From assembly GCA_900073065.1 (NCBI GenBank), contig FJOG01000035.1, forward strand, positions 41,723 through 105,722: a stretch of 64,000 bases of DNA, given 5' to 3'. A program made the position numbers and the translations under genes. Of the stretch, positions 22,428-34,002 are shown one piece after another. The stretch's first letter is position 1, and each line of letters opens with the position of its first letter. This stretch comes from Phialocephala subalpina. Lineage: Eukaryota; Ascomycota; Leotiomycetes; Helotiales; Mollisiaceae. The notes beneath the pieces are model-generated. The model saw only the letters and a program-made list of their open reading frames with translations, searched no databases and was not told the DNA's origin.

Positions 22428-23364
22428 ATGGATGCTTCGATGCTCTGTAAGGTATTCTTCGGCTTTGGGACTGCTGTTGATTTGGGAGGGACATTGATTC
22501 CATCGTTCAGGGAGAAGATCATGAATTATGGCTCCCGCGGCATCACTCCTCAAACTTCTGCAGCCAAGTGCTCCAGAACCAGGCTTGAAACTCTTTTCGA
22601 ATCTATTGCGGCTATCCAAGTGTCTCATACATGGTTCACTCATTACTATGTGGTCTCAGTTGCCTCTTCCATTTTCTGGGCTCACCAGATATACATATGT
22701 GGGCCGGCTTTCGAATACCTCACAGCTCATTCGAACACTAGCCATGAGGGGATGACTGTCAACCAGGTGTTTCTGGCGTGGTTATTCATGGCAATTCAAG
22801 GGTCCCGGCGTCTATACGAGTCTATTACGCTCACAAAACCCTCTCAGTCAAAGATGTGGGTTGGACTTTGGTTGATTGGCATCGCATATTATGTTTTCAT
22901 GGGCCTCTCTGTCTGGATAGAAGGTATTGGTAAGGACAACCTCTCTCTTCTTTTATAAAGCTGACTTCCCAGGTGTATTATCTCATGGACATCTGGCTGG
23001 ATTGGACTTCTCAAAACCATCTGCCAAGACTGTGGTAGCCGTTCCTATCTTTCTCCTGGCCTCTGGCATCCAGCATAATTGTCATAAACACCTCGCCAGC
23101 CTCAAGAAGTACACTCTCCCGCAGTACCGCTTCTTTCAGTATATTGTCTGTCCGCATTATACCAGCGAATGCTTGATATATGTAGCCATAGCAATAGTGG
23201 CCGCGCCCAAAGGCTATTTCTTCAACAGGACTGTGATAGCAGGTCTTGGATTTGTGGTTTCGAATCTCGGTGTGACTGCTGACGCAACAAAGAAGTGGTA
23301 TGTGGAGAAATTTGGGGCTGAAAACTTGGCTGGTAGATGGCGGATGGTTCCATACGTGTATTGA
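22428..23364 (+). CDS. DFG10: Polyprenol reductase (DFG10/SRD5A3 family)
   Basis: Exons 22428-22929 and 22973-23364 join in frame (I-E-G-I-G-V-L-S-H) to 297 residues. The 43-bp intron has branch GCTGAC. The protein has several hydrophobic segments and the C-terminal signature of steroid 5-alpha-reductase-type enzymes: GIQHNCHKHLASLKKY, CPHYTSECLIYVAIA and the ending KKWYVEKFG...RWRMVPYVY. Family members reduce the alpha-isoprene unit of polyprenol in the ER to make dolichol for N-glycosylation. Length and end motif fit a complete enzyme. It is divergent from DRG1 and convergent with the ALKBH6-like gene, with only 5 bp between the stop codons. Confidence 0.88.
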
Positions 23365-23369
23365 GAGTG

Positions 23370-24165
23370 TCAGCGCTTCCCAAACATACCAAGCTTCCCC
23401 CCAAGCTTTGAGACCTTCAGAACGTCTCTATATGTAAGACTAGTACGAGTTCGTCGCTCATATCGTCCATCCTGGATATCTTGAGGTGCTCGCAGGAGGT
23501 CCCAGTTTGCAACAGTCTCCGGTCCGAGGTCAACGTCTTCTGTGACATTGTCAATGCCATGCATGAAATCCGCATATATATCCCCCGTCGTGATGAGCAG
23601 ACTGCGAGGCTCTTGCAAGATCTTCCACTTAGGTTCGACCTCCCGACTTCCATCCTCTTTTGTACCGAATATTTCAAGGCAAAGTGAACCACCCAAAGAC
23701 ACCGTGCAAACAACCGGATGATAGGCGCCGCCATCCTTGTGTGGCATTATGCCCTGGCCAGGGAGATATTCATTGATCAAGACGTGATTCGGAGCCATAT
23801 GAGGACTGTCAGAGAAGATATGGTCTACCTTCGAGGTAGTGACTGGGCAGGACAACAGTCGGGTTATGATCGGGTCCGTGAGCCATTTTGGAAGAGGGCT
23901 ATCGAGCAGAGTGTTATTGGTGAGATCGGACGGCCATGTTTGTAGGCGCCTCTTGGATAATTGTTTCCACCGAGGTTTGGGTGCCGTCTCAATCTTGCTA
24001 TTGTCATTTTGGTGCTCAACAACCAGATAGGAAACAAACCTTGTGCAGCAGCAATTGCTCTTCTTCCTGGCTGATGAAATCAGAGATGTAGAAAGCACTC
24101 GGCGGAAGACTCTTGATGCGGACATCTTCGAGGCTCTCTGGAATGGAAGTTAGTCGGTGGGCCAT
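23370..24165 (-). CDS. ALKBH6-like Fe(II)/2-oxoglutarate dioxygenase
   Basis: Exons 24165-24040 and 23993-23370 join in frame (LLLHK-IETAPKPRW) to 249 residues. The order of motifs follows ALKBH6: FYISDFISQEEEQLLL, APKPRWKQLSKRRLQTWP, then NHVLINEYLPGQGIMPHKDG with the HxD iron ligands, a later FMHGI with the distal His, and YERRTRTSLTYRDV with the Arg pair that binds 2-oxoglutarate. AlkB-type enzymes oxidatively remove alkyl groups from nucleic acids; the ALKBH6 substrate is less settled. All catalytic residues are present. No ATG exists upstream in frame before the preceding leader sequence, so ATG 24165 is the likely start. Confidence 0.87.
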
Positions 24166-24934
24166 TTGTGTAGCAAATTGTGGAATTTGGATGCGCTGAG
24201 CAAGCCAATTTGCGTGCAACTCGTCTGGAATGTAATAATTATCGCAGTCCAGCGTCAATAAGATCCTGGGAAATTTCCCTCAGTCGTTCGTGAAGCTTCG
24301 CTCTCACGGCCAGATTTCTTCTCCTACATAGGTATGTTCTCGATTTCTGTTGTCGTTGCCTTGAGTCCTTCTAGACATGGGTAGACAAAGCCTTGCGCAA
24401 ACTGAGGAAAACCCTTCGGCTTGAGAGATTTGAGACTTTCGTTTGCACAGGATGACTGCTGGATCGGATGAATATCCTTGGATGTGCGAGTCCTCAAGAT
24501 TCGTGCTGGGTTCAAGAAGTGGTCGAGTGGTGCAGCAAATGCTGGTCGTAAGCTTCGCCCCTTTTCAGTCGGGCGAAAAAGTTCAGCCTTGAATGTTGCC
24601 AGAAAGGGTGCAATCGCCTCCTGTATTGAGCCGAGTCCAATTGAGTGGGCTTTCGACCTCAAAGATGAGCTTCTTTCATTAAGATCACGACAAACGACTC
24701 AAGATTCACGAATTTTACGAACATTCCAGTATTTTGCGTCGTCGCATATGCAGAACCATCTTTGAGTATTGACAATCCCTACTGTGCGACATCCCACCGT
24801 CCTAAATCACCCTCTTCATCGCGATAGGACTCGGATGATCCTCCTTGTCCTTTCTCGTCGACACGATCAAAGTGTCTCCCAACAGACCAGTCCACGATGC
24901 TGTACAGGATAAAGCGATACTCGGGCTGAATGAT
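24166..24934. other. Divergent promoter region of ALKBH6-like and Hos4-like genes
   Basis: About 770 bp. A minus-strand frame of 112 codons (24324-24662) and overlapping plus-strand frames have no recognisable domain and overlap each other, so I treat them as chance. The 90 bp just before 24935 is open in the Hos4 frame back to a stop at 24836, with a possible splice acceptor CCCAACAG near 24890. An extra 5' exon of that gene cannot be excluded. Confidence 0.45.
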
Positions 24935-27900
24935 ATGGATACGAAAGGCGTTGTGGACGCTGTTGCCTCGAGACGCAGCGACTCGCCCGATGTGCCCGCT
25001 GCGGAGCCTGACGGGTTGAAAAGCACATTGACTGGCACCCCAAATGGCCTCAGATCATCACCGCCTACATTTTCAACAAATACTGCTATGGATATAGACC
25101 CTCCTCGTGGAACGGGCACAGATGTGGCAGACAAAAGTGACTCAGAGGCGGAGACCATCGTACTTCCTGGAAAAGATGGCCATTCGCCTTCGAAAATAAG
25201 CAAATCAATAAAGCACGAGGACCGGAGCGAGGATGAGGAAATGAAGGACGCTCCAGACAGTCGAGATGTTGACGCCGATGGTGGTATTGATCTTGACGAT
25301 GTGCCAAACCCAAGCGAGTCGACGAACGCGGCTTCCACGCTGGGAAAGAGGAAACGGCCCAAACATGTAGTGGCCAACGACGACACCACGCACCTAGGGA
25401 ATTCCAGCGGTCTGAGTTCAGTACCTACATCGCCCGTAACGACTGCGCGTTCATCTCTCTCGAAACCGGCCGTATCTGATTCTGAGATTTCGAAATCGCC
25501 CTCGCCCCGCTCGCGTTCTCGTTCTGCCGTTCGTGATAAGGCAAAGTCTGTGGATAGAGGATTTCCGCGTCGAAATCACTACGGCTCGGGATCGGGAGAT
25601 GAAGGTGAGGCTGGGACACTGGGATTTGGTAAACAGCGAAATTCTGGAGGAGATCATAAATCGAACAGAGACAGTCGTTTGACAAAACACAACACCGAGA
25701 CCAGCCCACGCAAGAGAACCAGGTCGACATCTCCACATGGAAGGACCCATAAACGCAGCATCTCCAACCAGCTGCCCTCGAAATCCTCACATGGATTAAG
25801 TCACAAGAAGAAGCGTGTTCCGGCACCATTGCAGTCCACCGAATATCATTCAGACGAATCTTCTGCAAGTGGAAACTCTCATCCGCGAAGCTCACGTTTA
25901 CGAAGTCTCGTTGCCCCCACTACAGGTGAATCGACGATATCACCAGCCAAGATGCCTCCGCACAAGAAGCATGTCAACTCTTCTGGTCAGACCCAACTAG
26001 CAATCGCCTGTAATCGAGGAAGACTGGATGCCGTCAAGCAGAGATACGAAGACCGACCTGAAGATATCAATGTCCCAGACCACGCTTTGAATACACCCCT
26101 ACACATCGCGAGCTTGGCGGGTTGCGCAGACATTGTCAAGTTTCTTATAGACACCGGAGATTGTGAACTGAATCCCATCAATCTCGAAAAGGATACTCCT
26201 CTTCACGATGCAGTGGATAACAAGCACGTGAAAGTGGTCAAGCTACTCCTTGATGCCGGAGCAAATCCGAGTATCGCCAACAAAAATCAAAACGAACCCC
26301 TGGAACTACTGGATCTTATGCTCGATCAACTTGATCAAGATGAAGAAGACGAAGAGGACGATGAGAAGGAACGCGAGGCTATCAAGGTGAAAATTGCTGA
26401 GATGAGGAAAGCTATCATGGCAGCGAAGCGCAAGTTTGTGGATGCTCGACGTGGCTCCGAGGATCACCAAATGCACGAGCACGGCGAAGGTCGCGAATCC
26501 CATCCAAAGGAGAGCCCTCGGCAGACAACGCCAGCCCACGAGTCACTGACTAGCGGGCCTTCGAATCGCAGACAAACTGCACGGTCTATGATGAAGACAA
26601 AAGAGCGCAATTTATGGATGGGCTACACGGTTGAGGAATTGCGAGCAGCTGCAACTGAAGGAGACGTGGAGTTCACTAACCAATTTCTCAATGTCAAGTC
26701 CGATGTCAATGACCCGCGGACACTCTACAATGCCGCCAGGGGTGGCAACGATGCAATCATCAATTTACTTTTTGCGCTTGGTAACTTCAACCCCGATCCT
26801 GCTCCTTTAGACGGACTACCGCATGATCAAGCAACTCCAATCCTGGCAACAATTGGGAAGGATGAGCATCTGGAAGTCCTCAAACTTTTCATAGGAAATG
26901 CCGACTTCGATCCTACTCGGCGAATCAAGGGTGAAACCTACTTTGAAATAGCGAAGCGGCGTGCTGGCCCCAAATGGCGAGAGGAAGAACAGCTTCTCAA
27001 AGATGCATTCGAGACCTATCAGAAGACTCACAAACCATCGCCAAGTAAACCTCGTTCACCTGGCCTCCGACGAGACGGCCGAGAAGCAGACCGTGACACA
27101 AAGAAAACAGTTCGATCAGATGACATCCAAGTCCCACGAAGTCACAAAAGAACTACATCTAGCCCCAAGACTAAGGAATCGGACCTGGGCAAAAGTCAGC
27201 ACCGGAACAACTCGTCAGTGGGGCAATCTAAAGATGGCGTCAAGAGGGGCCCGGGCCGGCCAAAGAAAGAGGAGAGTTCGACCTCCAATGCGTTGTCTGA
27301 CCGCGAGACAAGTCCTCTCGGACCACCAAAGCAGAAATCTCAAGTCAAAAGATCCGAGTCTGATTTGAACCTTACGTCGGAGAACGAACCAGCGGCGAAG
27401 CCACGGCGGAAACTTGTATCGGGTAGAGAACTCAGGGATGAAAGAGAGCTAGAGAAACAAAGGCGCGCTAGTATCGCATCCAATGCTTCTACCGCGTCAC
27501 TGAAGGACAAGCGCGAGCGAGGACCACACGATCCCAAATCAGACAAGTCCGACGGGAAGGCCAGCCCTAACTTCCCACGAATTCCCAAGAGCTCCAACGA
27601 GCGTGAATCAGCTGCAGAAAAACAATCTTCCGACAAGGACAGGGCTCGATCGCTGAAACGAGACGATTCGAAAGATAGACTCAGTGCAATTCGGAGCGAA
27701 AGTCCAGTGAAGAGACCTCGTAGTAGCGCAACTCCCCCTCGATCAGGCATGCAAGAGGTCACTGCTGCATACGATTCCGGTGAGATTCCCCAGAAGCGGC
27801 GAAAACTGGATGGGGAGTCGAACGGACACAAGGCCGACAGTACCTCCAGCTCATCACCAGAGCATCGTACTACGGTAGCCAAGTCGAGCGGGCCTAATGA

Positions 27901-29692
27901 AAAGTACAAGGCAGCCACGGATCCGAAGAACAAGTCTCGCACTGTCCAGAAACAAAGCGAACCTCGTGATGTCAAAGATGCGAGTACAGCCGATAAAATC
28001 TCCCCCAATCGCCCAGCTAGACCGAAGACTGCAAGCTCCTCATCTGATCTTGCAGCGAAAAAGCCAAAGGCGAGCCATGAACGGCAAAGCGAAGATGCCA
28101 CGGGCGGACATCCAACATCTGCTAATTCAGATGAGGAGGCGCAACGGCAAGCACAGATTCGGCGCCAGAGGAAGGAAGTGGAGGCTCTTAGATTGAAGGA
28201 GATCGAGGACGAAAAGGAACGGGAGAGAGAGAAGGAAAGGGAAAGAGAGAGAGAAAAGGAAAGGGAGCGGGAGAAGGAAAGGGAACGAGAACTGGAACGA
28301 GAGAGGGAGAAGGAGAGGATCGAACTTGCGAAACAAGCTCGCCTGGCCCGAGAACAGGCCGAAAGGGAAGAGCAAGAAAAGCGAGACAAGGAGGAAGCCG
28401 AACGGAAGGAGCGCCAGCGAATAGCAGATGCCGAAGCTGAAGCACGAGCGAAGGAAAAGGAGCGGTTGCGTTACGAAGAGCAAGAGCGGCTCAAACACGA
28501 AGAACTGGAGCGCAGACGTGCGGCTCATGCCGAGCAACAGCGTGCTGAACGTGCGAGGATTGAGAAAGAGAAGAGGGAAGAGCGGTTATCGAAACTACCT
28601 CTTTTGCTAAAATGGTTCGACATGATAAATGAGCCCAAATCCCCGGATGTTGCCAATTTATTCAAGACGATCATCGGCTATCGATACGATACTATCAAAC
28701 CCGAGACACAAGGTCATCCAAATGGTCGAGAGCAATGGATGCTTAATACTCATGCAGCTCTCCTTCTTGGGGAAAAGGATCTCCAACTCTCACGGTGTAA
28801 GTTTTCCTGCGGAATTTATCGGAGTAACGTCCTGACCATTTGAGTAGATACAGCCTGGGATCGTGTTCACTTGTCTCTTCCTCAGAAGTCTGGTGTCTGG
28901 ATGAATAATAGCAACGACGGGCTATATTCTCTCTACAGTCCTCCTCTTTCTAGCTTGCGCAAGCAACTCCCTGGCAATAATGAGCCTGGGTATATCCTTG
29001 TCGAAAAGAACAAATTACTTTTCCTTGATCTCGACTTATTCTTTGTCAAGGTTTGATTCCCCCTAAGTTCATACTTTCCCAGTCCTTACTAACGCTGCCA
29101 GGTCTCCGAGTTTATGTTCATCGTACCGAATTTCCCCCATTTGCGCAACATAGAATTGGAAGTCAAATATCAGGAGCTTCGCGAGCCACAATCTCGTTTG
29201 GATCTTGGTCGACCTTTCAACCAAATGAGATGGAAGAGCGACCCAGAGACAGCTCCGGACCAAACATGGGCTCCTAAATCAAAGTTCTATCTCAATGGGG
29301 AATTCATCAGGCAGGGCGAAGTGCCCAAATCCAGAATACTCAAAGAACCACCCCCGGCCGACAACTTCCCCAGGCGCGAAGGCATCACCCGCGTCCACGA
29401 AGACGATCCGGATTACGAGGAACAGTGCAAGAAACAAGGACTCTACGATCGACTGCCAGGTTATCCTTCGGCATCACCAGTGTCATCCAACAATCCGCAC
29501 TTGGGTGATCTTGAGAACCACAATGAACGCCTTAATGGAATCACACCACCCATGTCCGACAAGTCTAAATCGGTCAATGGCGGTAGTCCTCATCGCGCTT
29601 CCTTATCAGAATCAGTCACGTCTCAAAATCTCCCCAACGGAATCAATGCCGGAGATGTCAGCCCTACTGCTACAACCAGTCATCCGCAGTAA
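24935..29692 (+). CDS. HOS4: Ankyrin-repeat chromatin protein, Hos4-like Set3C subunit
   Basis: Exons 24935-28796, 28848-29050 and 29102-29692 give 1551 residues. Long charged Ser/Lys/Arg-rich regions surround an ankyrin block at about residues 347-452 (TQLAIACNRGRLDAVKQ; TPLHIASLAGCADIVKFLI; TPLHDAVDNKHVKVVKLLLDAGA). A second repeat-like region follows at about 555-690 (WMGYTVEELRAAATEGD). An AT-hook (KRGPGRPKK) lies near residue 770. Residues ~1085-1210 are a Glu/Arg/Lys-rich stretch predicted to be a single alpha-helix. The C-terminal exons hold a conserved-looking domain (LLKWFDMIN; LLFLDLDLFFVKVSEF). Hos4 is the ankyrin subunit of the Set3 histone deacetylase complex; the match rests on this layout and ankyrin wording. 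The start is the first ATG in frame but could be preceded by a small exon. Confidence 0.8.
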
Positions 29693-30434
29693 TCTTGTTT
29701 TCAAATCGGGCATAGATTTGTGGTTCCACTGCTTTTTAACCATCAATATCACCATAGGGGATTTCGCTACTATCATGAGAAACGATCACGGTCGGCGCTA
29801 TCGAGGCTAAATGGAGCTTAACTGGAATATCTGGGCGTATTTGTTCTGTGCTATTGTAAACATGCTTTTGGATGGAAGGAAATCCACCAATGTCGAACGA
29901 GTGTACACTATGAGAGAGGCAGCAAGGGCATATCAGACGGGCCTTTGCTGGAGTCCTGGTTGTTTGGGTGGCCTGTAAATCGGCGGATCGAACGAGGGAA
30001 TGTAGCTAATTCCAGTGCAGGAACATGGCTCTTGTCTTCCACTTTTCCAATGACCCACTCTGCTATGGTGAATGCGATACTTGAAATGTGCGAGGCGTCA
30101 GAATGTCATGCACAGGCAGCTTGAGGATTTTGGAGCTTGCATGATTGACGAAAATTCCCCGAGGTGGAACGTTTTAATATTGTGAGGGGGAATCCTCTCC
30201 TATAAAACTTAGCATCGGCACGAAAGCAAGGCAACCTACGGTGAGGCATTAAGTACGCATTAATCACTTCTAGAGACATTGGTTGGTTTTCTGAGTACAT
30301 GCATATGAGATGAAAGCTTCATCAGTTTTTGGGATGAGAATTAAGCTCTGAGCTAATCCAAAACAAACACCGGTGCAAGCAAGGACTTAGCGAGCTCTCC
30401 ACTCCACCCTTCGAATCTCCGACATCAACTTCAC
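29693..30434. other. 3' region of the Hos4-like gene
   Basis: About 740 bp of non-coding sequence between the Hos4-like stop codon and the end of a minus-strand gene. Only short frames of random composition are seen. Confidence 0.45.
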
Positions 30435-30977
30435 TCAAACATTTCTAGACGGCCACCACGATCCTGCATCAGTCATCTCATCCTCAGTACCTACCAACAT
30501 CTCCTCCAACTCGATGACGTCTATATCCTCGCCCGCTGCGACTGCGGCAGTGTTGCTCCATGGACCTTGACACGGAGTCTCATGCTCCCAGCGGTTCATG
30601 GGTCCCAGCCCCGATGTCCAAGATGCATCATACGTTGTGCTAGCTGTATGTCCGTACGAGAAGGTACCGGAGGCTGGCCAAGTTGGCCATCCGCGTGGGA
30701 CATTGAGATAGTTGGTCATATTATTGTTGAAGGGTTTGTTTCCAGTGCCATTGGTCGTTTGAGAGAGGTCGATACCAGCGATTTGTTTGTTGTTCTTGAG
30801 AGATGGAGCTTTCTCTGTTGGCAGGCTTGTGGCATTCGGGTCTGATGCAGAGGTCTCTGATTTGACTTGCCGTTGTCGTTTTATCATATCCTCGGTGTTT
30901 AAGGAAATGGATGGCATCTTGTCGGGGTAGGAAGGAAGGATTCGTGGTCGAATATTTTCACAGTGTCTACCCACCAT
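30435..30977 (-). CDS. Small uncharacterised protein
   Basis: A 180-residue frame from ATG 30977, or 160 residues from the second Met at 30917 (MPSISLNTEDM). I do not recognise the family. The middle is Trp/Gly/Thr-rich (VPRGWPTWPASGTFSYG; WTSGLGPMNRWEHETP) and the C-terminus is acidic with IDVIELEEM, which fits the pattern of a SUMO-interacting motif. There is no signal peptide or membrane segment. The composition and length on an otherwise quiet strand suggest a real gene, but no homologue is known to me. A splice in the first 60 bases is possible. Confidence 0.45.
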   Translation of the reverse strand: MVGRHCENIRPRILPSYPDKMPSISLNTEDMIKRQRQVKSETSASDPNATSLPTEKAPSLKNNKQIAGIDLSQTTNGTGNKPFNNNMTNYLNVPRGWPTWPASGTFSYGHTASTTYDASWTSGLGPMNRWEHETPCQGPWSNTAAVAAGEDIDVIELEEMLVGTEDEMTDAGSWWPSRNV

Positions 30978-31725
30978 TAGCTTCGTCTTTATGTTTATAT
31001 GAGAACTAATTCTAACCTTTGAGGATTTCCTACGTTAGTCACGTGCGGTACTGAACTTCAGGAGATGTAGGTATAATCGGCTTTCAAGGCACTGGTGTTG
31101 TAGGAGGCTTAAAGTCTGAAGAAGTAAGAGCAGCTTTGTGACAGATCCTGAGTCTGTCCTGACCATAGAGTCCATCCATGATATTTATACATCTGTTCTG
31201 GAGTCTGTGGTTCTCAAGAAGTACCAGAACGATTATCATTCATCAACCTCAACGAGGTGACCAAGACTCTTCACAAGTTCCCCCATCCCCGACGGTCTTT
31301 TTGCTAGCGGTCTTTTTGCCCTAAGGCTACACAAGGTTTTGTGCCGTCATTCCTACCCTCCCAAAGTCGCATCCGCGATGTACCGGTTGATTGTTTTTGC
31401 TGGAAAGACTATGTCGCTCGAATCCCATATGCTACCTAAACGGGAATTAACTCTGCACCAAATCAGCCGACGGAGCTCGTGTGGCAAAGGACACACAATC
31501 CCTGCGGTCTTTTTGCTAGTGTGGTGGCGCCGTGCAGCTCGCTTCTTCGCCGAATCCTCTCTGAATATTCCACCACAAGGTACAATCTGTCTAACGTTAA
31601 CGGCCTCCTAGATATGATCTGGAAGTGAGTTCATAAAGCTCACAGCACGCCTATCTCTCCGATATCTCGTCCCGTTCAATCCGCCATTGTACAGAACTTT
31701 CACATTAGTCCGGGGGACGATCGCG
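30978..31725. other. Region upstream of the Clr5-type pseudogene
   Basis: About 750 bp. A 15-bp word, CGGTCTTTTTGCTAG, occurs at about 31295 and 31504, and its first 12 bases once more at about 31310. No coding sequence can be supported. Confidence 0.45.
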
Positions 31726-34002
31726 ATGGATAACCTCAACATGCAAGCCTTGTCGGCGATGCTGCCTCCAGCCCTTCCACAACCTGTAAAATCACGCATG
31801 TACAGCAATGAAGAATGGGCAAAGCACCAGGATTTCATTGCTGGGGTGTACCCGCTGGAAGGAATGACGAACAAAAAGATCGTGGCGATGCTAAGTGAGG
31901 AGCGTGGGTTTGTCGTAACGTGAGGCTCGAACCTATTCACACCACGCTTTCTGATGGCTGATGTGCTCGCAGTGAGAGACAACTCAAGCGCGAGCTTGAC
32001 AATTGGGACTTGCAAAAGAAAGTCAGAAGCGATAAGATGAAGGCCATCGCCAAAAAGCTGTATGAGAGGAAATTCCAGGGCAAGGAGACCACTTTCCGAT
32101 TTCGAGGCAAGGTTGTCAAACCGTGGGATATCAACCGCTGGCAAAAGCGCAGCAAAAATGGGACCCCTTCCATAGCGGGCAAGACGAGGCACCTTCGCGT
32201 AAGCCCCTTTATTTCTTTCTCACAACCAGAGACTGACAATGTACGCACATCAGCTGCTCCTTCCACACCATCAGATATCAGTTATTGTACGATTGGATCT
32301 CCGGCTACGGGTATCAGTGAAAATGGCTTGTTGGTGTCTCTCCATCGAACGGACATGACGAATCCAGCCATTCCGAGGACGACTCAAGTTCGAGCACCGG
32401 TAACCAGGCCGTTCCATGACTGGAAAACATGACTACTGATCATTACCTAAGCCTACCCGAATTTGAAGGCCAAAGTCCAGCTCCTTTTACAAGCCCATCA
32501 ACCCCTGTCGCCCTGTCGAAAGGCCTATCGGATACGGCAAACAAGCCACTCCCGGAAAATTACACCATGACATTTTCTCCAGCGATGCACACGGTCATTC
32601 ATGGACTCCTATCACCCCTAACATTCTGGAAGAAATTCCCTCACATGATTCCGCTAACCATGACCCTCGGAAGGTAAGATACAAGCAGAAGGAGGAGGAT
32701 GAGTTTATCCAAAGGCTGTATGCCATGCAGGCACGACATGGGAATGAACACCCATCTACCTTACACGCCATGTCTTGACTAGCTGATATCTACTATAGAC
32801 AAAGTAGATTCAAAGCTGCCGACCGTCTACATCAACGAGTTGCGAGGACATGGCGACGAATTGCCGGAGAGAACGACTCTAAGACACTGCTGGCGTTGAG
32901 CAACGCTGCGAATGTCCTCGCTGTCCAGGGACAACTGTCCGCTTCGGAGCAGCTCAATAGATCTGTACATGCAGAAGCTGTCATATTATTGCAACCTTCA
33001 GATCCGAACCTTCTACTCATCGAATCAAATCTCACTAGATGTTTGATGAGGTCGGACAAGGATTCAGGAACAACGGAGAAACTCCTTCGCGAAATCGTAC
33101 GACACGGTGGAGAAGTTCTGGAACCAAACCACCAAGTACGGCTTGATGCATGGGAGAACTTGGCTTTTACCCTCTCTTGGTGCGGTACCTATGACGAAAG
33201 TCTCAAAATTCTACGGACATTGCTCAAAACAATTGAAGTATCTCAACCCGATGAGCCTCGCAGACTACGTTGCTTGGGCGATATGGGCAAGGTCCAGTAA
33301 GTCTTAAGTTTATTCTTGGGATAGCCAGTGCTGTCTGAAAAGCCAAGCAATATGTGGCAGAATCTTTCATTTGGACCACTTATCAGAATGTGGCACTGAT
33401 TCCCTCTTAGCAATGCAATGGGCCAATTCCAAGAAGCTGAGAAACTCCTTGGACAGGTGGCAATTGAGCAGGGGATAGTATTTGGGGCTGAGCACGAGAA
33501 CACACTAAGAAGTCGACTTGAGTCAGGCAGAAATTTGATGAACCAAGGCCGTTAATTTGAAGCTGAAACTACGATTCAAGATACGCTACCAGAGCTTCAA
33601 AAAATTATTGGTAATAAGCATTACAGTGTTGTAGACCACGAATGCGATCTAGCTCGGTGTCTGAATACTCAAAGCCAGTATGCAGAAGCAGAGTCGCTAG
33701 CACGGAAAGTGTTGTCGGTAGCAAAAAGCGAGTTTGGACCAGAAAATATGATCATTTGCAATGCTTTGGTAGCGATTGGATTTGCTTGTCACGGTCAACT
33801 TCGGTCCACCGAAGGTTTGGATCTGCTTGGAAAAGCTGCGGAGATGTGCGTTCGTATTTTCGGGCCTGAGCATAAGCATGCGGCCTTCTACAAGTCCAGA
33901 CACGCAGGGATCGCCCAGGATATTGCGAATGCTCACGCATCTCTACAAACCCCAGTTCTTATCGATTCGTGGCAGTCGATTAACGGTACTATGAGGATTT
34001 GA
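31726..34002 (+). pseudogene. Clr5-domain/TPR-like protein gene with two internal stops
   Basis: Exon 1 (31726-31919) joins 31973 onwards and encodes a Clr5 domain: SNEEWAKHQDFIAGVYPLEG, IVAMLSEERGF, then TERQLKRELDNWDLQKK. A Ser/Pro linker with TPSDISYCTIGSP follows. An intron at 32400-32475 would keep phase into TPR-like helices (HGNEHPSTLHAM, LADIYYRQSRFKAADRLHQRV, and later YAEAESLARKVL, FGPEHKHAAFYKSR). The frame is broken by TGA at 32776 and TAA at 33553, while homology-like sequence continues past both. The third part uses a splice from GTAAGT (33297) to an acceptor just before the CAATGCAATG at ~33412. No phase-keeping intron removes either stop. Clr5-TPR proteins are frequent in filamentous fungi with unclear roles. 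I judge this copy inactivated, unless the stops are sequencing errors. Confidence 0.7.

Noticed and set aside
27340..28389. A 349-codon open frame antisense to the Hos4-like gene, rich in Ser/Phe/Leu
   Set aside because: It is the mirror of the Glu/Arg-rich helix region; the sense protein has ankyrin repeats and coherent splicing, so the antisense frame is a composition effect.
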